Origin: Pristionchus mayeri
Taxonomy: Eukaryota > Nematoda > Chromadorea > Rhabditida > Neodiplogasteridae
Reading direction: 5' to 3'
Assembly: GCA_036245805.1 (NCBI GenBank)
Contig: BTRK01000004.1
Coordinates: 4,402,001 to 4,466,000, forward strand
DNA length: 64,000 nt
The position numbers and the translations under genes are program-made. This document shows positions 36,247 through 47,442 of the stretch, in pieces. Under the pieces are notes generated by a model. That model did not search any database and was not told the origin of the DNA. It saw nothing but the letters and a program-made list of their open reading frames with translations. Position 1 is the first letter of the stretch. Each line of letters starts with the position of its first letter.

Positions 36247-37224
36247 ATTCAGAGTGATCAATCATCCAGCACAACCAATGCTGAGTAGTACGAGATCTCG
36301 AGTAGGAATGAGATTACGTTATGGTACAAGAGATTAATCTAGTTGAATCAGAATTATCATAGATATTAAAGAAATATTGTTTTGCCACCAAAACTGTCAA
36401 TTTTCACAATTTTAAGAAAATTTGTTTTATTTTTCTGTTTACAGGGTTAGTACATTAATGTTGCGTTCCGATAAAGATGTGAATGCTACGTAAAAGATTT
36501 CATGTATATTGCTCGACAGATGAAATCAACACATCAGCTTCCTCGTAACAGGCCTTCAACGAGGAAACATAACAACCCCACCGACGGATGATTATATTTC
36601 TGAATAGATAACATGCCAAGTTTAAGAATAATCAAAATAATTGTTTCATGGTTCACGTTATCGAGAAAATTCAGACAAAGCGAAAACAATCGAATAATTC
36701 AACCTTGTAAAACTACGTCCCAATCAGAGGTATTCGGCAATGCACAATAGGGTTCGTAATTCGCACCTTCGTCTCTTCATCTTACACACTCTCTCGACCG
36801 GTCGATCGACGAGTGCAAAGAATGAAGAGACCGTGTATCGTTTCTCGAACTATAATGAAAACTAGATAGGTCGGGAAGCGGGAATTCGTATTTTTTATCA
36901 GTCTGAAGGCACAGCGTAAACTACTTCGAAATAGGGTCTATTGAGCGTTATCAAAAAAATTGCAATCCGATAAATAATTTTTGATATATTTTGCGATAAT
37001 TTATTTCTCAAAACCATAGATTGAGGATCACACTTTCACGTTTTCCAAGTACTCTGACAATATTTCTAGGTTAATCACTCATTATAACATCCTGTTCGCT
37101 TGAGAGATGAGTGATGGGATAAGTGGTAATAAGGAGAGTAGAGAGAGTAAAGCAAATCAGAGTCACGGAAAGGGACAACAAGTCGAGAGTTAATCCATGA
37201 CCATGGAAGATCCCGAACCAAGGG
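36247..37224. other. Spacer between the two MLT-10-like genes
   Basis: No gene recognised. A poly(A)-signal-like AATAT/ATTAAAG region follows the stop near 36360. It contains the hairpin MITE copy at 36750-36853. Confidence 0.5.
36750..36853. mobile_element. Hairpin MITE family B, copy 2
   Basis: Arms GGTTCGTAATTCG... and ATCGTTTCTCGAACTAT enclose CTCTTCATCTTACACACTCT and its complement around CGACCGGTCGATCG. The left arm has diverged. It is closely related to the copy at 37779-37889. Confidence 0.75.
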
Positions 37225-37335
37225 GCGTAGTATTCATTTAAAGTCGCTCACTCACTTTCTTTCATCGCTGCAGACTGCACGTAGGCCCGAAAGTGAAAAG
37301 AGACCGTCCGCTCTCACTTTCGACGAGCTTTAAAA
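37225..37335 (+). promoter_or_regulatory. Proximal promoter of MLT-10-like gene 2
   Basis: GAAAGTGAAAAGAGA (37289-37303) faces CTCTCACTTTC (37311-37321), preceded by CTCACTCACTTTCTTTCATC (about 37247-37266) and followed by a TTTAAAAA box (about 37328-37335). Order and spacing match the promoter of gene 1, although the sequence between them has diverged. Confidence 0.6.
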
Positions 37336-37668
37336 ACCACTGATGCTCGAAGCATTTGCCCGGACTTTTTTGTTCTATCAAACAGTTTTTTATTTGATTA
37401 TGCCGCGAAGCATCGTGTTTTACGATGATTGTGCAGCTACATTATTCAGAAAGGAGAGCTCGAGTGTTTCCCGTGAATGCTCACAGGATGATAGATCCCC
37501 TGAACTTCGTTCTACCCGGTTTGTCTAATTTCCAATGTGCTACCGAGTTGTAATATTCTTGTCCATCTCTTGATATGGACCTTCTCCGGAAATTTAAACA
37601 CAATTTTGATTGAATAGACAATTCGGAATTTCTTAGTAGATTGTTTCACAGTAGATGCTTCTTTTCAG

Positions 37669-40600
37669 TTTTGCTGCTCTTCTCCGGAATAGAAATCACT
37701 GTAGTGAAGTCGGACGACGTCCACACAACAGTGACCAACTACGAGAAATACACACAGGTGATTCGAGTAGTTCAAATTAGAGTTCGTAATTCGGGTCACA
37801 GTCTCTTCATTCTACACACTCTCTCGACCGGTCGATCGACGAGAGAGTGTGTAGAATGAAGAGAGCGTGGTATCGTTTCTCGAACTCTAGTTCAAATAGT
37901 AGCCCGCACTGTTCACAGACAAATCGAAACTATCACGATTATTCAAATTGGGGTTCGCTAATTTCCCTTTGAGTTGAATCTGAACGAGGAGCACAGTCTG
38001 CAGCTGCTGCAGAAATGGAGTGAGCAGGCACTCGCCGGTCTCATGGGGGCCATCGCCACTCTCAAGTCAGCCTCCTCTCCCTTTTATTCTATTTGCATTT
38101 CTCTTTCCTCAGGCTAGAGGAGGTGCACGAGGACGATAAAGATGAGCATGCGCAGTGCGCCCAGAACGCCTCCAATGTGATTGTGAGTCGATCGGGGTGT
38201 TATTTGAAACTACTAATTTACTGTTGCATTCTAAATGTTTTCGAAATACTCATATTTCAGGAGCACGCAAAGTGCACAGTCCAGCTTATAGACAAGGAGA
38301 AAGGTGAGATGCACGCAAATTATCTCTCTGATTTGGCATATTCTTTCAGTGATAGTATCACCAAAAAATGTGACGAAGAAGAGAAAGGGAGAGAGGAAGA
38401 GATCGTCCTCGACTGCTTCAACGACCATTTCATCAAGAGAATCACCGTTGAACATTCGGCAAATGTGGACTGACGAGGAAGAAGAGGAAACACAGATTAA
38501 TGGAGCAGAAAAGAACAGTGAGTGATTCCTTTCCCATTGTGCTTTCCCTTATCTCCCTTTTTTAATTCATTTAAAATTTACTTCAAAGCGTTACAATGAA
38601 GGGTTCAATCTGAAACTTCATTTAATCTACACAATTTGCAGTGGTCGCACCCTCAGACGTCTCGTGGGTTGGCTCTTTTGGAATGCGAGCCAAGCGCTCG
38701 CTCGACCTCAGTGCCTTCCTTGTGAGCATTCCTAAGGAGAAGAAGAAGGGTTCGCACAAGAGGAGAAAGGGATCGAATAAGAAGAGGAAGGCATCGCATA
38801 AGAGGCGAAAGCGTCCATCGCCGTCGACGTCACTTCTGCCGGTGAAAGTGCGGAAGATGGCGAGTTACGAGTTGAGAGATGCCAGGAGAGACTCGCCCTT
38901 CGCCCAATTGGCAAAGTCCATCAAGAAGAGTGTACTCGAAGCGAAGCATAAGGACCCGCAACTGAGCAAGGAGTATGTTTATTTATGTTTATTTATGTTT
39001 CAACTATGTGAAACAAAATAGCAGTAAGCTAAAAAGTACAGGGTGGCTGATAAATATTGCGCCACTTTTCTTGTTTCTCAATCTCCATTCTCTGTAGGCA
39101 CCATTGCATCAAATTTGGTAACTATGTTGGTAAGGTACAAAAGTTATTAGCCTATAAATATTATCTGGATTGTTCAAGTATTTCAAGAGTTATCACTTCT
39201 GAAATATTTTGTTTTGGAATTGGGACTTTTCTGGGCACATAAACGTATCTGATAGTTTAGGCCGCCTTACAGCAAGGAATTAGATACAGGACTCATCCAT
39301 TTATTCCTAATAAGAACAACCATTTACAAGTATAATTATGTGATCAATTATATTATGAGCCTCGGAACTTTCTCAGAAATGCTTTAAAATTATTTCATTA
39401 TGAACGGCGCTCTATAAAAAATAATAATATTTCGAAGCCGCATTCTTCGAACACATTAGCTATTGGAATTGTTCTATTTTATGCATGATACTCCATCATT
39501 CTTTATTGTGAAAATGCATTCCATTTGCTTGGGCATATTGATTCGGAACCAGAATAAGTTGCGAAATGCTGCGAAGCGCCGCTTTTAGCGATATTTTGAG
39601 GTGCCTACTTCTACCATTAATTCAACGTTTACATTCAATTTGATGCAACAATATTTCATAACTCGACTCTGTTATTAGCTATGCAACATTATACGGCGGT
39701 ATCAACATTCAGAATAAGAAATTCCGAAAAGTGAGTTTTTGCATATGCGTGACTGAAAGTCATCAAATTTATCTCTCTCTGTTTTCAGAGACCCTATATC
39801 GCATTTGACAAGATTATCACATAGTGGAAGGGTTACTCTTCATATTCACCTCGGTTGCAATTTCGATGGACATTGAGATCATTTTATATATCGAAAAATG
39901 TGAACGGCGCATTGAATAAAAATGTAGACTACTTTTTGCCTCCATGCTAAGAGGCCAGTCGAGACCATGAAGCCTGCGTCTAGTAATTGTTTTGCACGGT
40001 ACTGATATATATTTAAACGCAATATGATATGCATCCTTTTATTTGTTTGCGAGATATTATTCAAAAGGTGGACGCAATATTTATCAGCCACCCTGTAAGG
40101 TACAACAATGAATAATAATTTCAAACAAATTATTTTTCAGCTGGATAACCGTGATCAAAGAGATTAAGGAGGAAACGAAGCTGCTGAAGGTAGAAATGGT
40201 TCTGTATAAAGTATGCTATTAAATTAAGGCGCGCCAAGCAATTCGAAAGATGTTCAAGAAGAAGATCGCATCGATGCAGGAGGGATACGGTAACACAACA
40301 GAATTGAATGAGAGAAGACCACTCGGGATGAAGGTCCGTTTACCCGTTATTTGAGGTCCTGAGAAGTCCAGTAATCCAATTATTTTTTCAATATTTTAAT
40401 TGTATTTATTTGGAAGAAACACCTACTCAAGCCGTTCCTCGTTGGGGTACGGGGAATCCTTGCCATAGACGACCTCAAGTTGATCTTTGGTGTAGTTGTT
40501 CGTAATCCTTTGCGATTCGTTGAAGGATCTGGACGATCTCGATGAGATGAATCCGCAAGAGATGCTGGCTGAAGCCCATCGAATCGAGGCGTCGCTAACT

Positions 40601-43269
40601 GGCGATCAGAAGATCATGCGACAACCCCTGAAACTCATGAGAGACGGTGCAATTCTTTCCCGACACTACGCCGGATGAGAACCGTCGGATGAGAACCCAC
40701 CGGATGAGAACCAAAAAATGGACCCTTCTTTAGGACTTTCAAATATGCATTTTTGACAAGTTGGGAACCTACTGTGAACATGCTGGAGAAGGGTACTTTT
40801 TTGGCTCTCATCTCATCAGACATAGTGCCGCTTTCCCAGTAGTAATGATAGTTTCTGTAGAAAGAAAAATTGAAGTAATTTGCAGATTTGTTTTTCTAAG
40901 AAACGAATGACTTTAAGGATCTTGGTTAATCACTTCCGACCTGTTCTAACGACAGAGTTTTTCCATTTCAGCAGTCAAATTGGGTCTCATGGCTGCGGGC
41001 AAGAATGTGAGCGATTTCGCGGATAAGACGCTAAAGTTGATCTCTCCTCGACTGCTTCCCGTAATGTCCGAGGAGGAGAATGCGGATGAGAATCAGGTAG
41101 CGAGGAATCGCCTGATTCTCTCCAAACCACACGCTCTCTCGTCGGTCAGAGTAGGCGAAAGAGTGTGTGATATGGAGAGAGCGAGACCATTGCTCCAGGT
41201 AGTCAAAAGTTATTCCGCACATTTTTTTTTTGTATTTTTTACTAATATCATAATCAAGAGGTTAATCTAGGTCGGTCTTCTCTCCCCTTCACTATTCGCC
41301 CTTCACGACGAGGGGAAGGGAATTGAGAAGGCGACGAGTCTCGTCGATGGAATGGGACTGGCGAAGACGAAGGAACACATGGCATGGTGAGATAATTGGA
41401 AAAGAAAAAAACTATTCCAAACCAGCAATTAACGAAAATTTAAACTGTTTGGACATGTTCTCCGAATATTCAATATTTTTTTTAAAATTCAGGCTGGATC
41501 TTGTAATGGAGGCTTCCGGAATCACGGACGCAGTCGAGTATTTGAAGGTGTTATTTATTGGGACTATTTTATCGCTCATATTTTCAATTTCCTAGAATGG
41601 AACATAAAACATAAAAGTAGTGAAACATAAACAGTAGCGAATCGCAGGATGAGAAGATCAAGAAGACGATGAGTAGTGTACTCGGAGAGGAAGAGATGCG
41701 ATCCCCCAGTGGACAGCCGCTCTACTTCACAAAGGTTGATACCATAGATTCACTAGTCTATATTGCTCACAATTCCAGAAAAACGTTACTGAAATCTTCG
41801 GTGAGTCGGAGACGAAGAAGATCGACGTCTTCGAGAAACTGCAGAGCACTTACACTCCTGATCAGGTGAACAAGGACTACAGTACTGAATCCTAGTAGGG
41901 CATCGAAACTGATTTCCGTTGACCAAGAAAAGCCAACTAGATTTCGTCCTAAGAAGCGTAATGTAAAATCTGAATACAGGTTGACGAGCAGAAGAAACGT
42001 GGATTTGCGATTCTGAGGAAAGAACAACTTGAAATCGTCTATGGAAAAGACTCGCCTTACGCTAATGAGGAACGGCTTAAGTAGGTCTCGTTTCTAATTT
42101 CAAAAATGCAAATTACAAAAATAAACGAAATTTAAAATTCTTTTTGCATGACTTTGATGAGCATCCCTAAAGAAGAGATGCATGGACACATCGTCAACAA
42201 CATTCGAGCACTCGCAGAAATGAAGTCATTCAAGGGTTTGTTCTCTGCGCACTAGGTTTCGAAAAATGGCGATATAAATGGTTCCGTATGGAATGAAAGG
42301 CAAGTGAGATTGAACGGGGATTTACCCCCGTAGCATGAACTCAATTTTTTACATGCTTTTGTACGAACAGTTTGAGTTCCTTGCGATAATTCCGATTTTT
42401 AGTAAATAAATAAAGCATTTCAAATTCAAAATTAGATTAGTTTCAATTGGTGGTAACTCTCTCCCTATTTAGATTAAATTACAAGTCAATTTTTACCAGT
42501 GAGAACCTCGAATGAACCCGGTCGATCGAGAAGGAAGAGGAACGTCATCTTAGCCCCTGTCATTCTTATCCCCCTCATCTTCGCTTCTGCTCTCGTTTCT
42601 GGTCCTGTCATTCTATCTCCCCTCACCCTCTCCACATCTCTTCTCTCCCCGGCAGTACTCGGACCCGTATGTTTAGTGTATTTATCATCATATTCATTCC
42701 AAATATCCTCCCGTCATCGCAGGTCATTCTCTCTCCGTGGACATTCTTCCCTGTCATCCTATCACCTAGAGCACTCTCGCCGTGAGTTCAAGTACTTCAT
42801 AAAGTATAAATAGAAGAATTACAACGATCAATGGCCAAACAGTTACATTCGAAGATTTTCTTTCAACCCCTGAATACATAAAAATGTAAATTAATTGACA
42901 ATTTGCAGTCTGATCTTGAATCCGCTTCTCTTCGCCCCTGTGATCCTCTCTCCACTCGTCCTCCATCCTTTCATCCTTTCACCAGGCGTCTTCAACCCCT
43001 TCATACTATCCCCCATGGCCCTTTCTCCCTTCATTCTCTCCCCCCAAGTCTTCTCCCCTCTCATTCTCTCTCCATTCGTACTCACTCCGATCATTCTCAC
43101 TCCCACAGTGGGGGGACCTCTCATTCTTTCCCCATTCGCCCTCTCCCCAATCATCAGATCTCCTCAGATTATGTTCGCAGCTATCCTCTCTCCCTTTGTC
43201 CTCTCTCCTCTTATTGATAGCCCGCTTATTTTCGCGGAAGTAATCGCATCACCATCAGCCCTTAGCTAA
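37669..43269 (+). CDS. MLT-10-family molting protein (DUF644/Moult_cycle plus PxxLSP repeats), gene 2
   Basis: A paralogue of the gene at 32243-36246 with the same exon order, from acceptor CTTTTCAG (exon from 37669, LLLFSGIEI) to the stop at 43267-43269. Conserved segments include [68 protein letters not shown] and the furin-like GRSRRKRN before the PxxLSP repeats (PFILSP, PLILSP, PFALSP). It differs by a lysine/arginine-rich insertion ([20 protein letters not shown]) in the exon at about 38642-38973. The gene is expanded by insertions in introns: a mariner-like element (39039-40095) and hairpin MITEs (37779-37889, 41105-41188). One acceptor is altered: at 42148-42149 the AG present in gene 1 is AT. 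An alternative AG at 42160-42161 keeps the frame with loss of four codons. The start codon lies in an unfound upstream exon. Confidence 0.82.
37779..37889. mobile_element. Hairpin MITE family B, copy 3, in the first intron of MLT-10-like gene 2
   Basis: Arms AGAGTTCGTAATTCG... and ATCGTTTCTCGAACTCT. The inner arms CTCTTCATTCTACACACTCT and its complement are perfect around TCGACCGGTCGATCGA. Confidence 0.85.
39039..40095. mobile_element. Non-autonomous Tc1/mariner-type element
   Basis: Inverted ends CAGGGTGGCTGATAAATATT and its complement (AATATTTATCAGCCACCCTG) are flanked by a TA target duplication (39037-39038 and 40096-40097). It is 1057 bp with no transposase frame. It lies in the intron between the exons ending about 38973 and starting about 40141 of MLT-10-like gene 2, and explains why that intron is far longer than its counterpart (33380-33448) in gene 1. 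Confidence 0.88.
41105..41188. mobile_element. Hairpin MITE family B, diverged copy in an intron
   Basis: The arms CTGATTCTCTCCAAACCACA and its imperfect complement enclose CGCTCTCTCGTCGGTCAGAG. It lies in the intron after the exon ending GATGAGAATCAG of MLT-10-like gene 2. Related to the hairpin at 61696-61797. Confidence 0.6.
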
Positions 43270-43475
43270 ATACAAAATCACCGAGATCAATCCATCCCTT
43301 TCGCATGATCTAATCGGGGCAGAGTAGGACCTTATCAACTCATTATAATCGGGTTCCAAACTTGTATATCCACGAATAACTGTCAATTAATAAACATACA
43401 GAGTTCATGTTAGAAATGTTTTATTCGGAATGATTTATTAAAAGATGCTAATATTTTCTGACTAGAAGTGATCAA

Positions 43476-44222
43476 TCATTGATGGCGGAAGAATGCCTTG
43501 GCATTGGATGCGATTTTTCCATGGAAGCACTGCTTCATCTCATCGAACTTTCCGAAGCAAGCAGTGTATGTGTAGTCGATGGGAGTGAACTTGTCGGGGA
43601 TCTGATCACAGAAGACGAGGCACTTGTCTCCAGCAACGGTTGCGTTCACTCTCTGAATCGGGATAACGGTAGAGGCGTAATACGGTAGCGAGGGAGGGAA
43701 TCGAGAGGGCATTCATCAGCTCCAATGAGCATCTTCTGTAGAAGATCCTGGTTGTACGTCTCGAAATTGCATCTGGCCTGGAATGGATTACGGTAGATCG
43801 AATCCTGAGTTAAATTATCGATCGATTAACCTGTCAAGTAGCAGACAGTCCTCTACCGGCACAGCGACTCTTGAAGTGGAAGCTTGGATTCTGCACTTCC
43901 TTCTGGGAAACAGATGAGGGAGGGTTGGTATTTGCTCAGAGGGAAAGACCCTGTACGTATCCAAAATCCTTTTCCACTGGATTGTCACCGTCCAATTTGA
44001 GGACACCACGGGCCTGCAATGGGAATGAGACCATTGGTTGGAATCTATTCATCGCCTAAATTTACTAGTGTCTCGTTTCCAATTGAATCGACAATTCATA
44101 CAAAAAATTATCCTCCATATCTTTGCCTTGCATCCGCATCCACCTCCGGAAGGCTTGCTGGAACAGCCAAAGACAGCCGAGAGACTCCGGTGAGACCGAG
44201 AAGAAGGAGGGAACGATTCATG
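43476..44222 (-). pseudogene. Small secreted cysteine-containing protein gene, probably broken
   Basis: The minus strand starts MNRSLLLLGLTG... (ATG at about 44220-44222), a signal-peptide-like segment. Exons then encode ARGVLKLDGDNPVEKDFGY, VQNPSFHFKSRCAGRGLS, RCNFETYNQDLLQKMLIGAD and a last exon with GDKCLVFCDQIPDKFTP, YTYTACFGKFDEMKQCFHG and a stop at 43476-43478. The spaced cysteines in the last two exons recall nematode secreted domains such as DUF19/CPG4-like, but I do not recognise the family. Two problems: an in-frame TGA (43834-43836) just before a donor, and a one-base frame conflict around 43670-43700 where the only GT...AG interval is 31 nt, too short for an intron. It is either a pseudogene or has unusual splicing. 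Confidence 0.5.
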
Positions 44223-44460
44223 ATGAACTGATGATGATTCGTGAATGAGGGGTTGTATTTATAGGATGGCTTAGAGATTTCCGGTAGCACGGAGAGATAT
44301 AGGGAAAAGGAGTAATTTATGAGTGAGCTAATTGGTCAAAGTCGTAATTATGACGGTTTCAGTGATTGCATCCGAGGCCTAATTAGCCAAGTGGGAATAA
44401 GAGTGCCGGTACAGTCTCGATCTTAATTATTTTTCCAAAAATTCAGAGTTTTATATACAC

Positions 44461-44955
44461 TCGATCGCCTCCCTAACGGGCGACGCGCGGCGAGTCGCCT
44501 CACGTCGCCTCAACTTTGATGCTGCCTAAACCACCTTCAAAGTGCATATTTTTGGGGCAATTTTTGGCTGTGGGCTTCTCTCAGCGGTGCAAATCAATAA
44601 GTGAAATCTGCTTTCGAAAATATTGACTTTGTGCTATGTCCTAAGGGGGGATAATTAGAGTCTCTCTCCCCTCCCCTCCCCTCATTTCCCAACATTTCCT
44701 CATTCCAAATCTCCATCTTTCGAAGGAGCTGTATCGTAGGGAAATGAGGGGAGGAGAGGGGAGAAAGACTCTAATGATGACCTCCACGGCATAGCTCAAA
44801 ATCAATATTTTCCACAGCAGATTTCGCAGGATGATTTAAGGTGATGTGAAGCCCACAGCCAAAACTAGCCCCTAAAATATACACTTTGAAGGTCAAAGTT
44901 GAGGCGAAGTGAAGCGACTCGCCGCGACTCGCCCGTTAGAGAGGCGATTGAGCGG
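44461..44955. mobile_element. Foldback element of about 495 bp
   Basis: Long imperfect inverted arms. The left end GATCGCCTCCCTAACGGGCG pairs with the right end CGCCCGTTAGAGAGGCGATT, and CCTCAACTTTGA pairs with TCAAAGTTGAGG. The inner arms include TAGAGTCTCTCTCCCC and its complement. No coding frame; a non-autonomous foldback transposon. Confidence 0.8.
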
Positions 44956-45284
44956 TACTGTATTTTGATGATGCAATAAGTTTACACTTTTTGAAAAGCG
45001 ATAATTTGGTTGTGTATTTTTGCATGATTACCGAACTTCTGAGGAACGAGAAAAGCTTAGAGATTCCCTTGATCGTTGGTATTTTCTTATTGAGTTCTGA
45101 GAACATGCACTCGTAAGAAGAAGTTCCTTGAATGGAGACGTAGAAATAACTGGAAGAATAACTCGTCCGAACTGGATTGTTCTTCGCTACTGAGCGGGCA
45201 ACACAATTTTGTCATATTTAAAGATACGAGAACTCTATTGAAATTTTGATAAATTGTCTTTTCTACCACTTCTATTTCTCCATT

Positions 45285-45702
45285 CTAGCGCTCGTGATGG
45301 GCGGTCATCCCTGACCCCGCTCTTTTCCGACCTAGTTTGGGGAATCCTCTCCCGTCAGCTTGGGCAACCCGGAGAGTATCGCCTACTTGGTACACTTCAA
45401 GAGGAGGAGCACGGACGGATTCCCATCGTCTCGAGTGATCTACCGTCAAGAAAGCCCCGCTGTCTGCGTTGTGAGTTCCTAACCGGCGCAAGTCAGGTGT
45501 TCGGCGGCAGGATGATCTACTTCGATGCTCAACGGAGATCCGTCACGATCGTCCCTACAGTTGACCAGAGAAGCCAAAGAAGATCCCATCCCTTGACCTA
45601 ACGACGCTCTGAGACCGAAGATCCCCATTCCCTCCACACTGAAGTCACCCTCCTGCAGGACCATTGCGCCTGACGTCAGGATAAATATGATATGATATGA
45701 TA
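45285..45702 (+). mobile_element. Possible 3' fragment of a non-LTR retrotransposon
   Basis: A GC-richer block than its surroundings. It ends in a short tandem tail, ATGATATGATATGATAT (about 45687-45703), as many LINE 3' ends do. A frame of about 115 codons (45254-45601) crosses it but has no recognised domain. The assignment rests on composition and the tail only. Confidence 0.3.
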
Positions 45703-46857
45703 TACCACTTCTAATTATATCCCTCTTCGATATTATGTGTTCCCATTATATTGAAAAATTCTCCCTATCCGAGCAAAAACCCCGGTGAAAAAACGCTGCA
45801 GTTTGCGTTATTAATCATAAACAGGTGCGATTTACTTGCTTTCTCGTCCATGCTAATGGAATGATTATATGTCGAATATCAAGAACAGTGATAATTATAG
45901 CCACTTTGCTTTTCGCAGTAATATAGTCTAAAATTATTATTTAGTTTCACATAAAACTGATATTTATTAGTTAATGTGATTTGGTACGGCTTCAATTTCG
46001 TTCATTTTTAAGGATCGTGCATGGTTTAACAACTTTCAGTGTGATTGTTTTCCTGTTCAATCGGACAGCATCATAAAAACTGGACCGTTATGTGACTACT
46101 CACAAGTACTCACGATTAGAGTGCTGAAAGGAAGAGTGAAAGGAAGACTCTGCCGCTCGTGCGCAGCGATAAATGAAAATGAGGAAGAGGAGAGGGCAAA
46201 GTGCAAACTCTTGCGCAAGAGTTGGCTCGGAAAAACTCCGCATTTGAGGTTTTTCGACCGAATTTTAAAATGTAAGTGATGCATTTGCATACCCATCCCA
46301 CATTAGTTTACTTGCATCGATCTACATCTAATAGACTCGGTTTGGGGTATTTTGACCAATTTGTCTGATCTGTCTGCCATTTGCATACGCCATATGTCAC
46401 ACCTGTACTGTATCCTTTTGGGACCTCCTCACTAGGAACTAGAAGCTAGAATGGTTAGCTATTTTCAAAATCGTCGGAAGGTCGGATCGTTCTAAAGGTT
46501 CACGCGAATTTCTGTCAATGCAACCCTTCTTACCTATTGAAACGCGATTGATTCGCTCCACCACGATATTGGAGGGTTGTCCACTAACTGGTCATTTATC
46601 TTGTTGGCAACTTATCAACGAGTAGTTGAGTGAGATGCATGACCTTTTTCTATTTAGCAAGACCAGAGGATCTCTTGATTGCTTATTCCAGAGGAACTGC
46701 AGTTCTCCAAACGGTAGTCATTGTGCAACATCTTTATAGCTACCCAGTCTTCAGCAGATTAATGCTAAACAAGTGGTGAATCAGCGATCAACTTCAGCAT
46801 TTCTAACTTATTCGACACTGGCTGAAAGAGACCTGAAAGAAAAGTCTTATCTTTTGA

Positions 46858-47442
46858 ATCAATAATGGTGCAAAAGTAGTATCTTCTGAAACAAAAGTGA
46901 TACAAACGTGGTATCTTTTGAATTAAAAGTGGTACGAAAGTCACATCTTTTGAATCAAAAGTGGTACAAAAGTTTCATCTTTTGAATCAAATGTGATACA
47001 AAAGTCTCATCTTTTGAATCAATAATGATACAAAAGTCTCATCTTTTGAATCAAACGTGGTTCAAAAGTCGCATCTTTTGAATCAATAGTGATACAAAAG
47101 TCTCATCTTTTGAATCAAACGTGGTTCACAAGTCGCATCTTTTGAATCTAATGTGATACAAAAGTCTCATCTTTTGAATCAATAGTGATACAAAAGTCTC
47201 ATCTTTTGAATCAAACGTGGTTCAAAAGTCGCATCTTTTGAATCTAATGTGATACAAAAGTCTCATCTTTTGAATCAAACGTGGTTCAAAAGTCGCATCT
47301 TTTGAATCTAATGTGATACAAAAGTCTCATCTTATGAATCAATAGTGATACAAAAGTCTCATCTTTTGAATCAACAGTGGTACAAAAGTCGTATTTTTTA
47401 ATCAAAAGTGGTACAAAAGTCGCATCTTTTGAATCTAATGTG
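46858..47442. repeat. 32-bp minisatellite, left part
   Basis: About 18 units of roughly 32 bp with core AAAAGTCTCATCTTTTGAAT, with alternating variants (AATCAATAGTGATAC and AATCAAACGTGGTTC). The array continues after the LINE at 50520-50745, so it was split by the insertion. Confidence 0.9.

Noticed and set aside
40664..40830. A fourth copy of the 90-bp MITE in an MLT-10-like intron
   Set aside because: Ends resemble the family (CACTACGCCGGATGAGAACC and TCAGACATAGTGCC), but the length, arms and target duplication do not match. At most a distant relative, so not listed as a feature.
45254..45601. A 115-codon gene
   Set aside because: No recognised domain or splice support. It is more likely part of a truncated LINE 3' region with an ATGAT-type tail, and even that is weak.
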